A DNA stretch of 8,928 nucleotides, from NCBI GenBank assembly GCA_031277355.1, contig JAITMN010000065.1, forward strand, positions 1 through 8,928. Reading direction: 5' to 3'. The stretch is from Nevskiaceae bacterium. GTDB lineage: Bacteria > Pseudomonadota > Gammaproteobacteria > Steroidobacterales > Steroidobacteraceae. Under the pieces are notes generated by a model. The model searched no databases, had not been told where the DNA came from, and saw only the letters and a list, made by a program, of their open reading frames with translations. The translations under genes were made by a program, and so were the position numbers. Below are positions 1 to 6,013 of this stretch, piece after piece. Each line of letters starts with the position of its first letter. Position 1 is the first letter of the stretch.

Positions 1-213
1 GAAATGGCCAGCGACATTGCTGCAGTTCGCGTATTCCTGCTCTACGGCATCGACCCGCTGCAAAGTGTTCCACTGGAGCAGTTCCGCACGTCCCCGATGC
101 TTCACAAGACGCGCTGGCCGCAAATTGTCGAAGCAGCCACGGTCAAACGTCAGGGGCTGAAGAAGCTGGCACTGGGGAAACAGCGGTTGGAGAAGTCAGC
201 GCCACAAACCTGA
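1..213 (+). CDS. 3' end of an unrecognised gene (C-terminal 70 codons)
   Basis: The frame is open from the first base to a TGA at 211-213, so this is probably the C-terminal part of a gene that begins before the window; an ATG at position 4 could also be an internal Met. The visible part is mixed hydrophobic and basic: it begins with a Val-Phe-Leu-Leu-Tyr segment and ends in a Lys/Arg-rich tail with the repeated flavour KRQGLKKLALGKQRLEK. It has no signal peptide, membrane span or metal motif. I do not recognise the family and assign no function. What follows downstream is decayed sequence, so this gene may itself belong to the accessory region or mark its edge. Confidence that it is a real coding end is moderate, based on the open frame, codon use and plausible composition. 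Confidence 0.4.
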   Translation, partial: EMASDIAAVRVFLLYGIDPLQSVPLEQFRTSPMLHKTRWPQIVEAATVKRQGLKKLALGKQRLEKSAPQT

Positions 214-713
214 CCGCCGATCAACGCTGCAGCACAACCCGCTGCGATCAACTACCCAAGGTGGTGGAACGGATCGCGACGCCAGGATCGGCGTTTGGAG
301 AACCGGCATTTGCGATGGCCGAATGCAGCGCATGTCCCAGCAGCAACGCCGGTAGAAAAATCCATCTGCGCAGCGCCTGAAAGCCGATGGCGGTCATGCC
401 GACCGCGCCGCCCAGCACGAGAAGCAGGCTGGGGTTGCGTTCAGTGCGAAAAATGCAGGGCGGCGCTGCCTATCAACAGACCGCCCAGCAGTGCATGGAT
501 CAGGTTTTCAGTTATCTATGTGGTTTCTTGGAGAAGGCTAAGGCGAAGTGGTGCGATCCAGCAGAAACAGCGCCAGCAGCACCACTGCAAAGGGGAAACG
601 CGCGGGGTTTCTGGAACCTTCCCCGGATGCACCCTCTGGCCGTACCCCCGCCTACGGTGGCAATGCGGATGCAATAGCAGGGTTTCGTTTCTGCGGAATT
701 TCCCGCACCATGT
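214..713. other. Gene-poor, decayed stretch
   Basis: About 500 bases hold no convincing intact gene. Plus-strand reading frames here are Arg/Ser/Cys-rich and look like antisense shadows. The minus strand carries short hydrophobic scraps in changing frames: the clearest, at 356-503, are listed separately, and a further one at about 548-613 reads as a hydrophobic run rich in Val, Leu and Phe. Together with the broken AbiEii gene next to it, this looks like a deletion-rich scar of minus-strand genes. No tRNA, terminal inverted repeats or transposase fragment was seen. Confidence 0.5.
356..503 (-). pseudogene. Remnants resembling YeeE/YedE and DUF6691 membrane proteins
   Basis: On the minus strand, bases 503-444 read as LIHALLGGLLIGSAALH, which resembles the glycine-rich first membrane span of YeeE/YedE proteins. 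In another frame, bases 436-356 read as a NPSLLLVLGGAVG-type segment followed by a Thr-Ala-Ile-Gly-Phe motif and basic residues, which resembles the 'WDPSL' region of the small DUF6691 partner protein. Members of these families are membrane proteins linked to uptake of sulfur compounds and are often encoded as neighbours. Here only fragments remain, in different frames with a stop between them, so no functional protein is expected. The match is from memory of family motifs and is short. An alternative is chance hydrophobic sequence. Confidence 0.33.
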
Positions 714-1050
714 CTATATCATCGGGGGACGCACCGCTCGTTTCAACGCTGGTTCCAAGGCGGCTCTCAAGCGATCCACGATGACGGCCAATGGTTTCAT
801 GGCGAGGTCGTTCTTCTTGGTAAATGCCTGCCACAGCATCTGCCGAGAGAGGTCATGCGCGAACTCGTCGGTGAGGTCGATCGGCAGTTCAGGGGATACG
901 ATCATGCGGCTGTTCGTCATGCCAAGCAGAGCGATGGCATGGAGCTTTTCAGCATGGCATCACCGAAGCCGATGTCGATCTGCGTCCTGCAGCGACGCCT
1001 TGGCTAACTCGCCTGCGGGCACGGACCGATGCAGCCAAGTTCGGACTCAT
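714..1050 (-). pseudogene. abiEii: Decayed AbiEii toxin (nucleotidyltransferase-like) of a type IV TA system
   Basis: AbiEii toxins are nucleotidyltransferase-fold proteins of roughly 300 residues that stop growth when not opposed by AbiEi. Here the gene starts with ATG at 1050, overlapping the antitoxin stop by four bases (ATGA), the usual arrangement of the pair. The first residues, MSPNLAASVRAR, fit the family N-terminus. Then the frame breaks. Around 980-954 a different frame reads IDIGFGDAM, which fits the family's conserved central strand. Around 947-903 a third stretch reads KLHAIALLGMTNSRM, resembling the 'EKF.AM..LG..NSRMKD' motif. It continues in one frame to the TAG at 714-716 through a C-terminal part (PELPIDLTDEFAHDLSRQML and on) like the usual 'F..D..K..QW.AFL.KN' tail. 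Only about one third of the normal gene length remains, with at least two deletions and frame changes; the N-terminal catalytic core is missing. It cannot make an active toxin. The identification rests on several ordered motifs plus the neighbour gene. Confidence 0.8.
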
Positions 1051-1652
1051 CCGACGATCTCCAGATAGGGACGCATCACATTGGCGACCCGACAAATCTT
1101 CGCGTAGCGCCACAGTTCATCCGCCGACGCGCGGCGCTTGGCGCGTACTTCCTTCAGGGCCTCCAATGCCACGTCCAGCCCTATCTTGTTGCGATGTTTG
1201 AAGCAGTCCGCCACAGTCTTGGCGATGCCGTAGATGCGCAGCGTCACGCCGTCGCGTTTGACGGTTTTGATTCCTGCGGAGTAAACCTCATCTGACATCT
1301 GCACCATCCGGATTGGCGGATAGTCGATGCGAGGCGCATGGCTGCCTCGCGGCATGGCGATCCACACCTGGCGCGGCAGTTGCGTGGTCAGTTCGTGGAA
1401 CTGGAGCGCGGTCAGCAGGCAGAACACGGCTTGCGGCGCCTTCGTGGCGACAATCTCAAGGCTTTCGTGTTCCGACCCCGGGTGGCCGGACGCGCGGTAG
1501 AGACCGCGCCCGACTTTATCCAGCAGGCCTGCCCCAGTCAGGCGCGTCAGGATGATCCGGGGCGCTTTGATGGCGTTGAGGTCTCTGGTGCGCAGCAGCC
1601 CCTTCCGGGTGGCCAGATCAAGGACGCGCTGGGTATCAGTGTGGGCTGCCAT
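1047..1652 (-). CDS. abiEi: AbiEi-family antitoxin of a type IV toxin-antitoxin system
   Basis: This 201-residue protein has the layout of AbiEi antitoxins. Residues about 5-55 form an N-terminal winged helix (TQRVLDLATRKGLLRTRDL, then a Leu-rich recognition segment and VGRGLYRA wing). A C-terminal domain follows, with the family signatures of a hydrophobic LLTAL stretch, an 'RQVWIAMPRG' strand and a 'YGIAKTVADCFKHRNKIG' motif. The N-terminal domain binds the operon promoter for autorepression; the C-terminal domain mediates antitoxicity without a stable protein complex in the studied systems. Length is normal and the frame is intact. The ATG at 1652 is the first start and no strong Shine-Dalgarno sequence precedes it. 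Its stop overlaps the ATG of the toxin gene, which is now broken. It may persist as a solitary DNA-binding protein, as an antitoxin against a toxin elsewhere, or as a gene not yet lost. Confidence 0.88.
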   Translation of the reverse strand: MAAHTDTQRVLDLATRKGLLRTRDLNAIKAPRIILTRLTGAGLLDKVGRGLYRASGHPGSEHESLEIVATKAPQAVFCLLTALQFHELTTQLPRQVWIAMPRGSHAPRIDYPPIRMVQMSDEVYSAGIKTVKRDGVTLRIYGIAKTVADCFKHRNKIGLDVALEALKEVRAKRRASADELWRYAKICRVANVMRPYLEIVG

Positions 1653-1712
1653 TGTTGGAGTTTGTTACGTTTATTCGTTAATTGCAAAAAATTGAAGAAT
1701 AATAGTAATAAC
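1653..1712. promoter_or_regulatory. AT-rich intergenic stretch upstream of abiEi
   Basis: These 60 bases are strikingly AT-rich compared with the GC-rich surroundings and lie directly upstream of abiEi and on the far side of the divergent kinase gene. They contain several partial -35/-10-like hexamers on both strands, including TTGCAA at 1682-1687 on the plus strand, but none at good spacing that I would name. An imperfect inverted element, TTACG-N6-CGTTAA, lies at about 1664-1681 and could be part of an AbiEi operator. This is the expected place for the antitoxin promoter; the exact promoter is not resolved. Confidence 0.4.
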
Positions 1713-1715
1713 CCG

Positions 1716-1748
1716 CCTCGAATCAGTCGGGAAGAGGGGGATTCGAGG
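1716..1748. repeat. Inverted repeat with 8-bp perfect arms
   Basis: CCTCGAAT at 1716-1723 is repeated as its exact reverse complement ATTCGAGG at 1741-1748, with a 17-base purine-rich spacer. It lies between the divergent antitoxin and kinase genes. The centre-to-centre distance of the arms is 25 bases, between two and two and a half helix turns, so a dimeric regulator site is possible. It could also fold as a weak hairpin in the kinase leader RNA. There is no U-tract, so it is unlikely to be a terminator. Confidence 0.35.
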
Positions 1749-1886
1749 TGGCTGGCTCATGGCTGACGGACGCGCCCTCTGGCCATAGTGTCCCGCCCTG
1801 CCTTGTCCCTCGCCTTGATTTTGAACACTTCGAGCGCCACCATGCTGATCGCCCTTTGCAAGGGCATGGCTCAACCGGAGACTGGC

Positions 1887-4691
1887 GTGAGCGAGGGGGA
1901 GGACGATAACGCTGCCGCTACCGGCGAGCCGGAGCGCTGGCAGCAATTGCGCGCGCTGTACGATGCGGTATGCGATCTGCCGCCGCACACCTGGCGCGGT
2001 GAGTTGGAACGTCTGACCGCCGACCCTGATCTGATGCGCGAAACGCTGGAATTGCTGGGCGCGCAAACCGTGTTGCTCGAACGTGCGCGCAGACCGCTCG
2101 ACGCCTTGATGGCGCGTATCGCTGCGCCGGAATTGCAACCCGGCGACACGCTTGGCCCCTGGCGGCTCGCCCAGCGTTTGCGATCCGGCGGCATGGGCGT
2201 GGTGTTCATCGCCGAACGCGCCGACAAACTGTATCAACAGAAAGTGGCGGTGAAACTGCTGCACGGCCTGGCCGATGCCCGCACCGCCGAGCATCTGGCC
2301 GAAGAGCGGCGCATCCTCGCCAGTCTGCAACATCCCAACATCGCGCGGCTGTATGACGGCGGCGCCACGGCGTCGGGTCTGCCGTATCTGGTGATGGAGT
2401 TCATCGACGGGCAGCCGCTTGATGTGTACTGCCGCGAACATGGGCTGAATCTGCGTCAGCGTTTGTTGTTGTTTGTGCGTGTGTGCCGCGCGGTGCAGGC
2501 CGCTCATGCGCGTCTGGTAGTGCATTGTGATCTGAAGCCCGGCAATGTGTTGGTGCGCGAGGATGGCGAGCCGGTGCTGCTGGATTTTGGCATCGCCCGC
2601 TTGCTCGATGGTGCGGGGCAGGGCGAGCGCATCGCGTATTGCACGGCTGCTTATGCTGCGCCCGAAACGCTGGCCGGGCAGATGGTGGGCGTGGGCAGCG
2701 ATGTATTCAGTCTGGGCGTGATGCTGGTGGAATTGCTCACCGATTGCCCGTCGCAACGCAGCGCTGACGATGGCGCACAGCCGGTGATCGCGCCCAGTGG
2801 TTTGGCCGGTGAAGATTGTCCGTGGCGGAGGAGCTTGCGCGGTGATCTGGACGCCATCGCCGCACGCGCCTGCGCCTTGCAGCCCGATGCGCGTTATGTG
2901 TCGGTGGAGGCGCTGGCCAATGATGTGCAGCGTTATCTGGATCATCGCCCGGTGCTGGCGCGGCAGGGCGGGCGTTTGTATCGGGCGCATCGTGGTCTGC
3001 GACGCAACTGGCGCGCGGCCAGCGTTGCGGCGCTGGTGTTGGCATTGAGCGGCGTGTTCGTGTGGCGTCTGGAGCAGGAGCGTGCCCGCGCGCAACAGGA
3101 AGCGCAGGTGGCCGAGCAAGTCGGCCAGTTCATGCTCGACGCCTTTGAAGCAGCCGATCCGCGCAAGCGCGGCAAGGGTGAGATCGAAGCCACCGCACGC
3201 GAAGTGCTGGATGCAGCCGCCACGCGCATCGACAGCGACGCGGCGTTGACCGCATCGCCCGCCATGCGCGCCCGTGTGCGTCATGTGATCGGCGTTGCGT
3301 ACATGAATGTGGGTCAGAGCCGGCGCGGTGAGGAGTTGCTGCGCATGGCCGCCGATGAACTGCTTGCGCTGCGCGTGAACCGGCCTTTGGAAGCCGCCGA
3401 AGCATTGAGCGATCTGGCGGCGATGCTCGCCAGTGGCCGCGATGGCGAAGGCGCGGCGCAGGCCGCGCAACGTGCGTTGCAGGTTCTTGCCACGGCGCAT
3501 GGCGCGGACAAACAAGCCGTGCAAAATGGCCAAGCGCAGGCGTTGACCTCGATGGGGTTGGCGCTGTCGCAGCAGGAGCATTATGCGCAATCACTGCAAG
3601 CCTTCGAGCAGGCGTCCGCGTTGCGCGCCGATCAACCCGATGCAGACAGGCATCGGGCGGGCATCGCGCACAACCTGGGTTTGCTGTATTGGCGTTGGGG
3701 CAAACTCGATGAGGCCGTGCGTTATCTTCGTGAGGCGCTGGCGGCAAAAAGTGAACTGTATGGCAGCGATTCCTACGATGTGTGGGTGAGCCGCTCCATG
3801 CTGGGCGAAGTGATGGCGATGCAGGGCAAGCCGCGCGAGGCCACGGACCTGCAACAACAGAACCTGACGCTGGCGCTGAAACTGTTCGGGCAGGACAGCG
3901 CGTTTACTTCCGCCAACTACATGGCTCTCGGCGGCTATCACCTCGACATGGGCGACTACCAATCCTCGGCGGACTACTACACCCATGCGCTGCAAATCAG
4001 TGGCCGTGTGGCCGGGCAGGACAGCACCAGCTATGCGATTGCGCTGAACAATTACGCCTGGCTCGAACAGGTGCGCGGCAACTGGCGCGACGCTGCGGCG
4101 ATGTATCAGCGCGCGATGGAAATTTCGAAAGCCAGATTGGGACCAGACAGTGGCCTGACGCTGAAAATGCAAACGCATCTGGCGCAGACGTTGCTGCTCG
4201 ATGACGAACTGACCCAAGCCAAGCCGCTATTGGACTACGCGCTGCAAGTGTGGTCGGCGCGTCTGGAGCCGGACGCCGCCGATCTGTTCACCGTGCGCCT
4301 TGCGCTGGCCGAATGGCAGATGCGTTCAGGTCACTACGCCGCCGCGCATGAACAATTGCAGGCGTTGCAACCGCTGCTGTCGAACCAGCCGCCCTTGCAG
4401 GCCGTGGAATTCTCCTCGCTGCAAGCACAGTTGTTGCAGCGTGAGCGTCGCTTTGCAGAAGCCGCCGAAGTGTGGCAACAGGTGGTGAGTCAAAGCCAGG
4501 TGCTGCACGGAGCCGATACCGTCACCACCGCGCAATACCGCCTGCCGTGGGCCGAAACGCTGTTCGCGGCAGGCCGGTTGGATCAGGCCCGCGAGCAATC
4601 AAACCGCGCCGCACCATTGCTGCGCGATCAAATGGCGCCGGGAGCCGACGCGCTGACGCGCCTGACGCGGTTGCAGGGGCGGGTGAAATAG
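1887..4691 (+). CDS. Membrane-anchored Ser/Thr protein kinase with C-terminal TPR domain
   Basis: This is a Hanks-type kinase, about 934 residues from the GTG at 1887. Numbering from that start, a helical N-terminal segment (1-90) precedes the kinase domain. The domain contains the glycine loop SGGMG at 100-104, the ATP lysine in VAVK (K123), an alpha-C Glu at 139/140, the catalytic loop HCDLKPGN (H213, D215, K217, N220), DFG at 233-235, APE at 258-260 and the DVFSLG helix near 272. The catalytic Asp is preceded by Cys, not Arg, so it is a non-RD kinase. One membrane span lies at about 377-393, leaving the kinase in the cytoplasm. Some seven TPR-like helical pairs fill residues 460-795 and would lie outside the membrane as a protein-binding sensor. 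I chose 1887 because GGAG lies 6 bases upstream; in-frame starts at 1866, 1842 and GTG 1788 have poorer Shine-Dalgarno sequences. The substrate and signal are unknown. It is divergent from abiEi and followed by a DUF6152 gene 95 bases downstream. Confidence 0.92.
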   Translation: MSEGEDDNAAATGEPERWQQLRALYDAVCDLPPHTWRGELERLTADPDLMRETLELLGAQTVLLERARRPLDALMARIAAPELQPGDTLGPWRLAQRLRSGGMGVVFIAERADKLYQQKVAVKLLHGLADARTAEHLAEERRILASLQHPNIARLYDGGATASGLPYLVMEFIDGQPLDVYCREHGLNLRQRLLLFVRVCRAVQAAHARLVVHCDLKPGNVLVREDGEPVLLDFGIARLLDGAGQGERIAYCTAAYAAPETLAGQMVGVGSDVFSLGVMLVELLTDCPSQRSADDGAQPVIAPSGLAGEDCPWRRSLRGDLDAIAARACALQPDARYVSVEALANDVQRYLDHRPVLARQGGRLYRAHRGLRRNWRAASVAALVLALSGVFVWRLEQERARAQQEAQVAEQVGQFMLDAFEAADPRKRGKGEIEATAREVLDAAATRIDSDAALTASPAMRARVRHVIGVAYMNVGQSRRGEELLRMAADELLALRVNRPLEAAEALSDLAAMLASGRDGEGAAQAAQRALQVLATAHGADKQAVQNGQAQALTSMGLALSQQEHYAQSLQAFEQASALRADQPDADRHRAGIAHNLGLLYWRWGKLDEAVRYLREALAAKSELYGSDSYDVWVSRSMLGEVMAMQGKPREATDLQQQNLTLALKLFGQDSAFTSANYMALGGYHLDMGDYQSSADYYTHALQISGRVAGQDSTSYAIALNNYAWLEQVRGNWRDAAAMYQRAMEISKARLGPDSGLTLKMQTHLAQTLLLDDELTQAKPLLDYALQVWSARLEPDAADLFTVRLALAEWQMRSGHYAAAHEQLQALQPLLSNQPPLQAVEFSSLQAQLLQRERRFAEAAEVWQQVVSQSQVLHGADTVTTAQYRLPWAETLFAAGRLDQAREQSNRAAPLLRDQMAPGADALTRLTRLQGRVK

Positions 4692-4704
4692 CAACCGCCA
4701 CGAA

Positions 4705-4734
4705 TTGTCGTCAGTCCTTCAGCCCGGCTATCAT
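4705..4734 (+). promoter_or_regulatory. Predicted sigma-70-type promoter for the DUF6152 gene
   Basis: TTGTCG at 4705-4710 and TATCAT at 4729-4734 are separated by 18 bases in the 95-base gap after the kinase stop. Transcription would start near 4741, leaving a leader of about 46 bases before the ATG at 4787. Each hexamer matches four or five of six consensus bases. This suggests that the DUF6152 gene can be transcribed independently of the kinase gene. Confidence 0.45.
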
Positions 4735-4786
4735 ATGGACAGGGCAAGGCAAGCGTCTGAATCCGCTTCCAATGGAGAGATCGACC

Positions 4787-5176
4787 ATGCGCAAGATGTT
4801 GTTGATTGCTGGCGCCGCGGCTCTTTCTGCTGCGGGGATGGGTGTGCAGGCGCACCATTCGTTCGCGATGTTCGATCAGACCAAACAGGAGACGCTGACG
4901 GGCACGGTGCAGGAGTTCCAGTGGACCAACCCGCACACCTGGCTTCAGTTGGAAGTACCGACCGACGGTAAAAAGGTCGTCTGGTCCATCGAAGGCGCCA
5001 GTCCCAATGGCCTGCGTCGCCAAGGTTGGAACGCCAGGACCTTCCAGCCGGGAGACAAGGTCACTGTGACCCTCAATCCGCTGAAGAATGGCGAGCCCGG
5101 CGGTTCGTTCGTCGGCGCGATCAAGGAAGACGGCACGAAGATCGGTCGCCCGCCGGAAGACTACGAGGAGAAGTAA
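4787..5176 (+). CDS. DUF6152 family secreted protein
   Basis: This is a 129-residue exported protein. Residues 1-22 form a signal peptide (basic MRK, a hydrophobic Ala/Leu-rich core, and a VQA cleavage site). The predicted mature protein begins with HHSFAMFD, the characteristic start of DUF6152 proteins. The family then has a short beta-rich domain, visible here as TLTGTVQEFQWTNPHTWLQL, VVWSIEGASPNGLRRQGW, a GDKVTVTLNP strand and a GGSFVGA segment. The fold looks like a small OB-like or beta-barrel domain. No biochemical role is established that I can name. The ATG at 4787 is preceded by GGAGAG at 8 bases spacing, a good ribosome site, and the signal peptide begins exactly there, which decides the start against longer in-frame versions reaching back into the kinase gene. 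It converges on two secreted-protein genes with which such proteins often co-occur. Confidence 0.88.
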   Translation: MRKMLLIAGAAALSAAGMGVQAHHSFAMFDQTKQETLTGTVQEFQWTNPHTWLQLEVPTDGKKVVWSIEGASPNGLRRQGWNARTFQPGDKVTVTLNPLKNGEPGGSFVGAIKEDGTKIGRPPEDYEEK

Positions 5177-5202
5177 GGCCGAAGGCTGCCCCGCCGGCCC
5201 GC

Positions 5203-5222
5203 CGCGCCGCTACTGCGGCGCG
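5203..5222. terminator. GC-rich hairpin at the convergence of two transcription units
   Basis: CGCGCCGC at 5203-5210 and GCGGCGCG at 5215-5222 form a perfect 8-bp stem with a TACT loop. It lies between the DUF6152 stop at 5176 and the end of the opposing gene. The stop codon of the minus-strand gene (5210-5212) sits in the stem-loop itself. No T-tract follows on either strand, so if it terminates transcription it does so as a weak or Rho-assisted bidirectional terminator. Confidence 0.45.
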
Positions 5223-6007
5223 TATTCCTTCAACGGAAACTCCAACAACTTTTCCGCGCAATCTTCCTCGATCAGGATCGTTGAAGCAGGCTGCGCCTTG
5301 AACACCAACCGCGCGGTCCACGGCGAGGAGTAGTACTTCGCGTCCTGATAGGTGATGAGGTTTTCAAGCGTGTTCGCATCCACCTTGCGGATGCGCTCGG
5401 TCACGCGCATATCCGGCGACTGCGGCAGGCCCGAAGCATCAAGCCACTGCTTGCCGTTGAAATCGCCCGTCTCGATGATCAGCGTGTCGCCTTCCCAGCG
5501 TCCGGAGGAGCGGCCCTCCCACAGGTTTTCACGCTCGTCCTCGTTCATCTGAAGTGGCCCGTCGAGCCAGATGTGGCGGATCACATGATGTACCTGAAAG
5601 AAGAACGTTACCTTCACCGGCGCCTGCGCAATCATGAACGGCTCGTCCACCAGCAGCGAACGCGGCGTGCCCGGCGGCAGACATTCGAGCATCGGATCAT
5701 CGCTCTTGCCTGCGCGATTCGCGGCAGTGCGCTGACGATACAGCGTTCTGCCGGCGGCATTCAGCGGCGGCGTCTTGCCATCAGCGGTGGTCAACGTATC
5801 GATCTTGTGATCGACGCGCCAGTAACCGGCGATGCGCGGACGAGTGCGCTCGGCTTCGATCAGCGCCTTGGTCTGCGCTTCCTGTGCAGTGCGGCGCGCG
5901 GCGGCTTCGTTTTCCTGAGGAATGGAACTCTGGGCAAACGCGGGCGCAACCGCCAACACGGCCAGAAGGGATGCGGCGGTGGCCGCCAAAGAGAATGTCT
6001 TGTTCAT
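5210..6007 (-). CDS. Exported protein with GRWEGDTL motif (paralogue B)
   Basis: This is a 265-residue protein with a clear signal peptide (MNKTFSLAATAASLLAVLAV, cleavage after AFA at about 25). A Glu/Ala/Arg-rich helical stretch follows to residue 55, then GYWRVDH near 61. Further motifs are CLPPGTPR at 109-116, GRWEGDTLIIET at 169-180, FNG at 183-185, MRVTER at 200-205, PWTAR at 229-233 and EEDC at 247-250. The same ordered motifs occur in the gene just upstream, so the two are paralogues. The family is common in gammaproteobacterial and acidobacterial genomes, usually annotated hypothetical, and I know of no proven function. Beta-strand-like alternation after residue 120 suggests a periplasmic beta-rich fold. 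The two well-conserved cysteines (109 and 250) could form a disulfide. The start lies 6 bases after the stop of the upstream gene, so the two are co-transcribed and probably translationally coupled. Confidence 0.85.
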   Translation of the reverse strand: MNKTFSLAATAASLLAVLAVAPAFAQSSIPQENEAAARRTAQEAQTKALIEAERTRPRIAGYWRVDHKIDTLTTADGKTPPLNAAGRTLYRQRTAANRAGKSDDPMLECLPPGTPRSLLVDEPFMIAQAPVKVTFFFQVHHVIRHIWLDGPLQMNEDERENLWEGRSSGRWEGDTLIIETGDFNGKQWLDASGLPQSPDMRVTERIRKVDANTLENLITYQDAKYYSSPWTARLVFKAQPASTILIEEDCAEKLLEFPLKEYAPQ

Positions 6008-6013
6008 CGTTGC

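Noticed and set aside
714..920. A stand-alone 68-residue gene on the minus strand
   Set aside because: Its sequence is the C-terminal tail of AbiEii and it begins at an internal Met of that family's conserved motif, so it is part of the pseudogene.
295..1068. Plus-strand frame of 257 codons in the left region
   Set aside because: Cys/Arg/Ser-rich composition, no motif, and it runs opposite identifiable AbiEii fragments on the minus strand.
1788..1886. Upstream starts of the kinase gene (GTG 1788, ATG 1842, ATG 1866)
   Set aside because: They are possible, but none has a well-spaced Shine-Dalgarno sequence, and the short hydrophobic run they add is not needed by the kinase fold; the choice is not certain.
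1671..3590. A 639-codon open frame on the minus strand, opposite the kinase gene
   Set aside because: Its product is dominated by His, Arg, Gln and Ala with no domain, as expected for the antisense of a GC-rich gene; the plus strand carries complete kinase motifs over the same bases.
4472..4786. Longer version of the DUF6152 gene starting inside the kinase gene
   Set aside because: The added residues are an out-of-frame reading of the kinase end; the signal peptide and a good ribosome site place the start at 4787.
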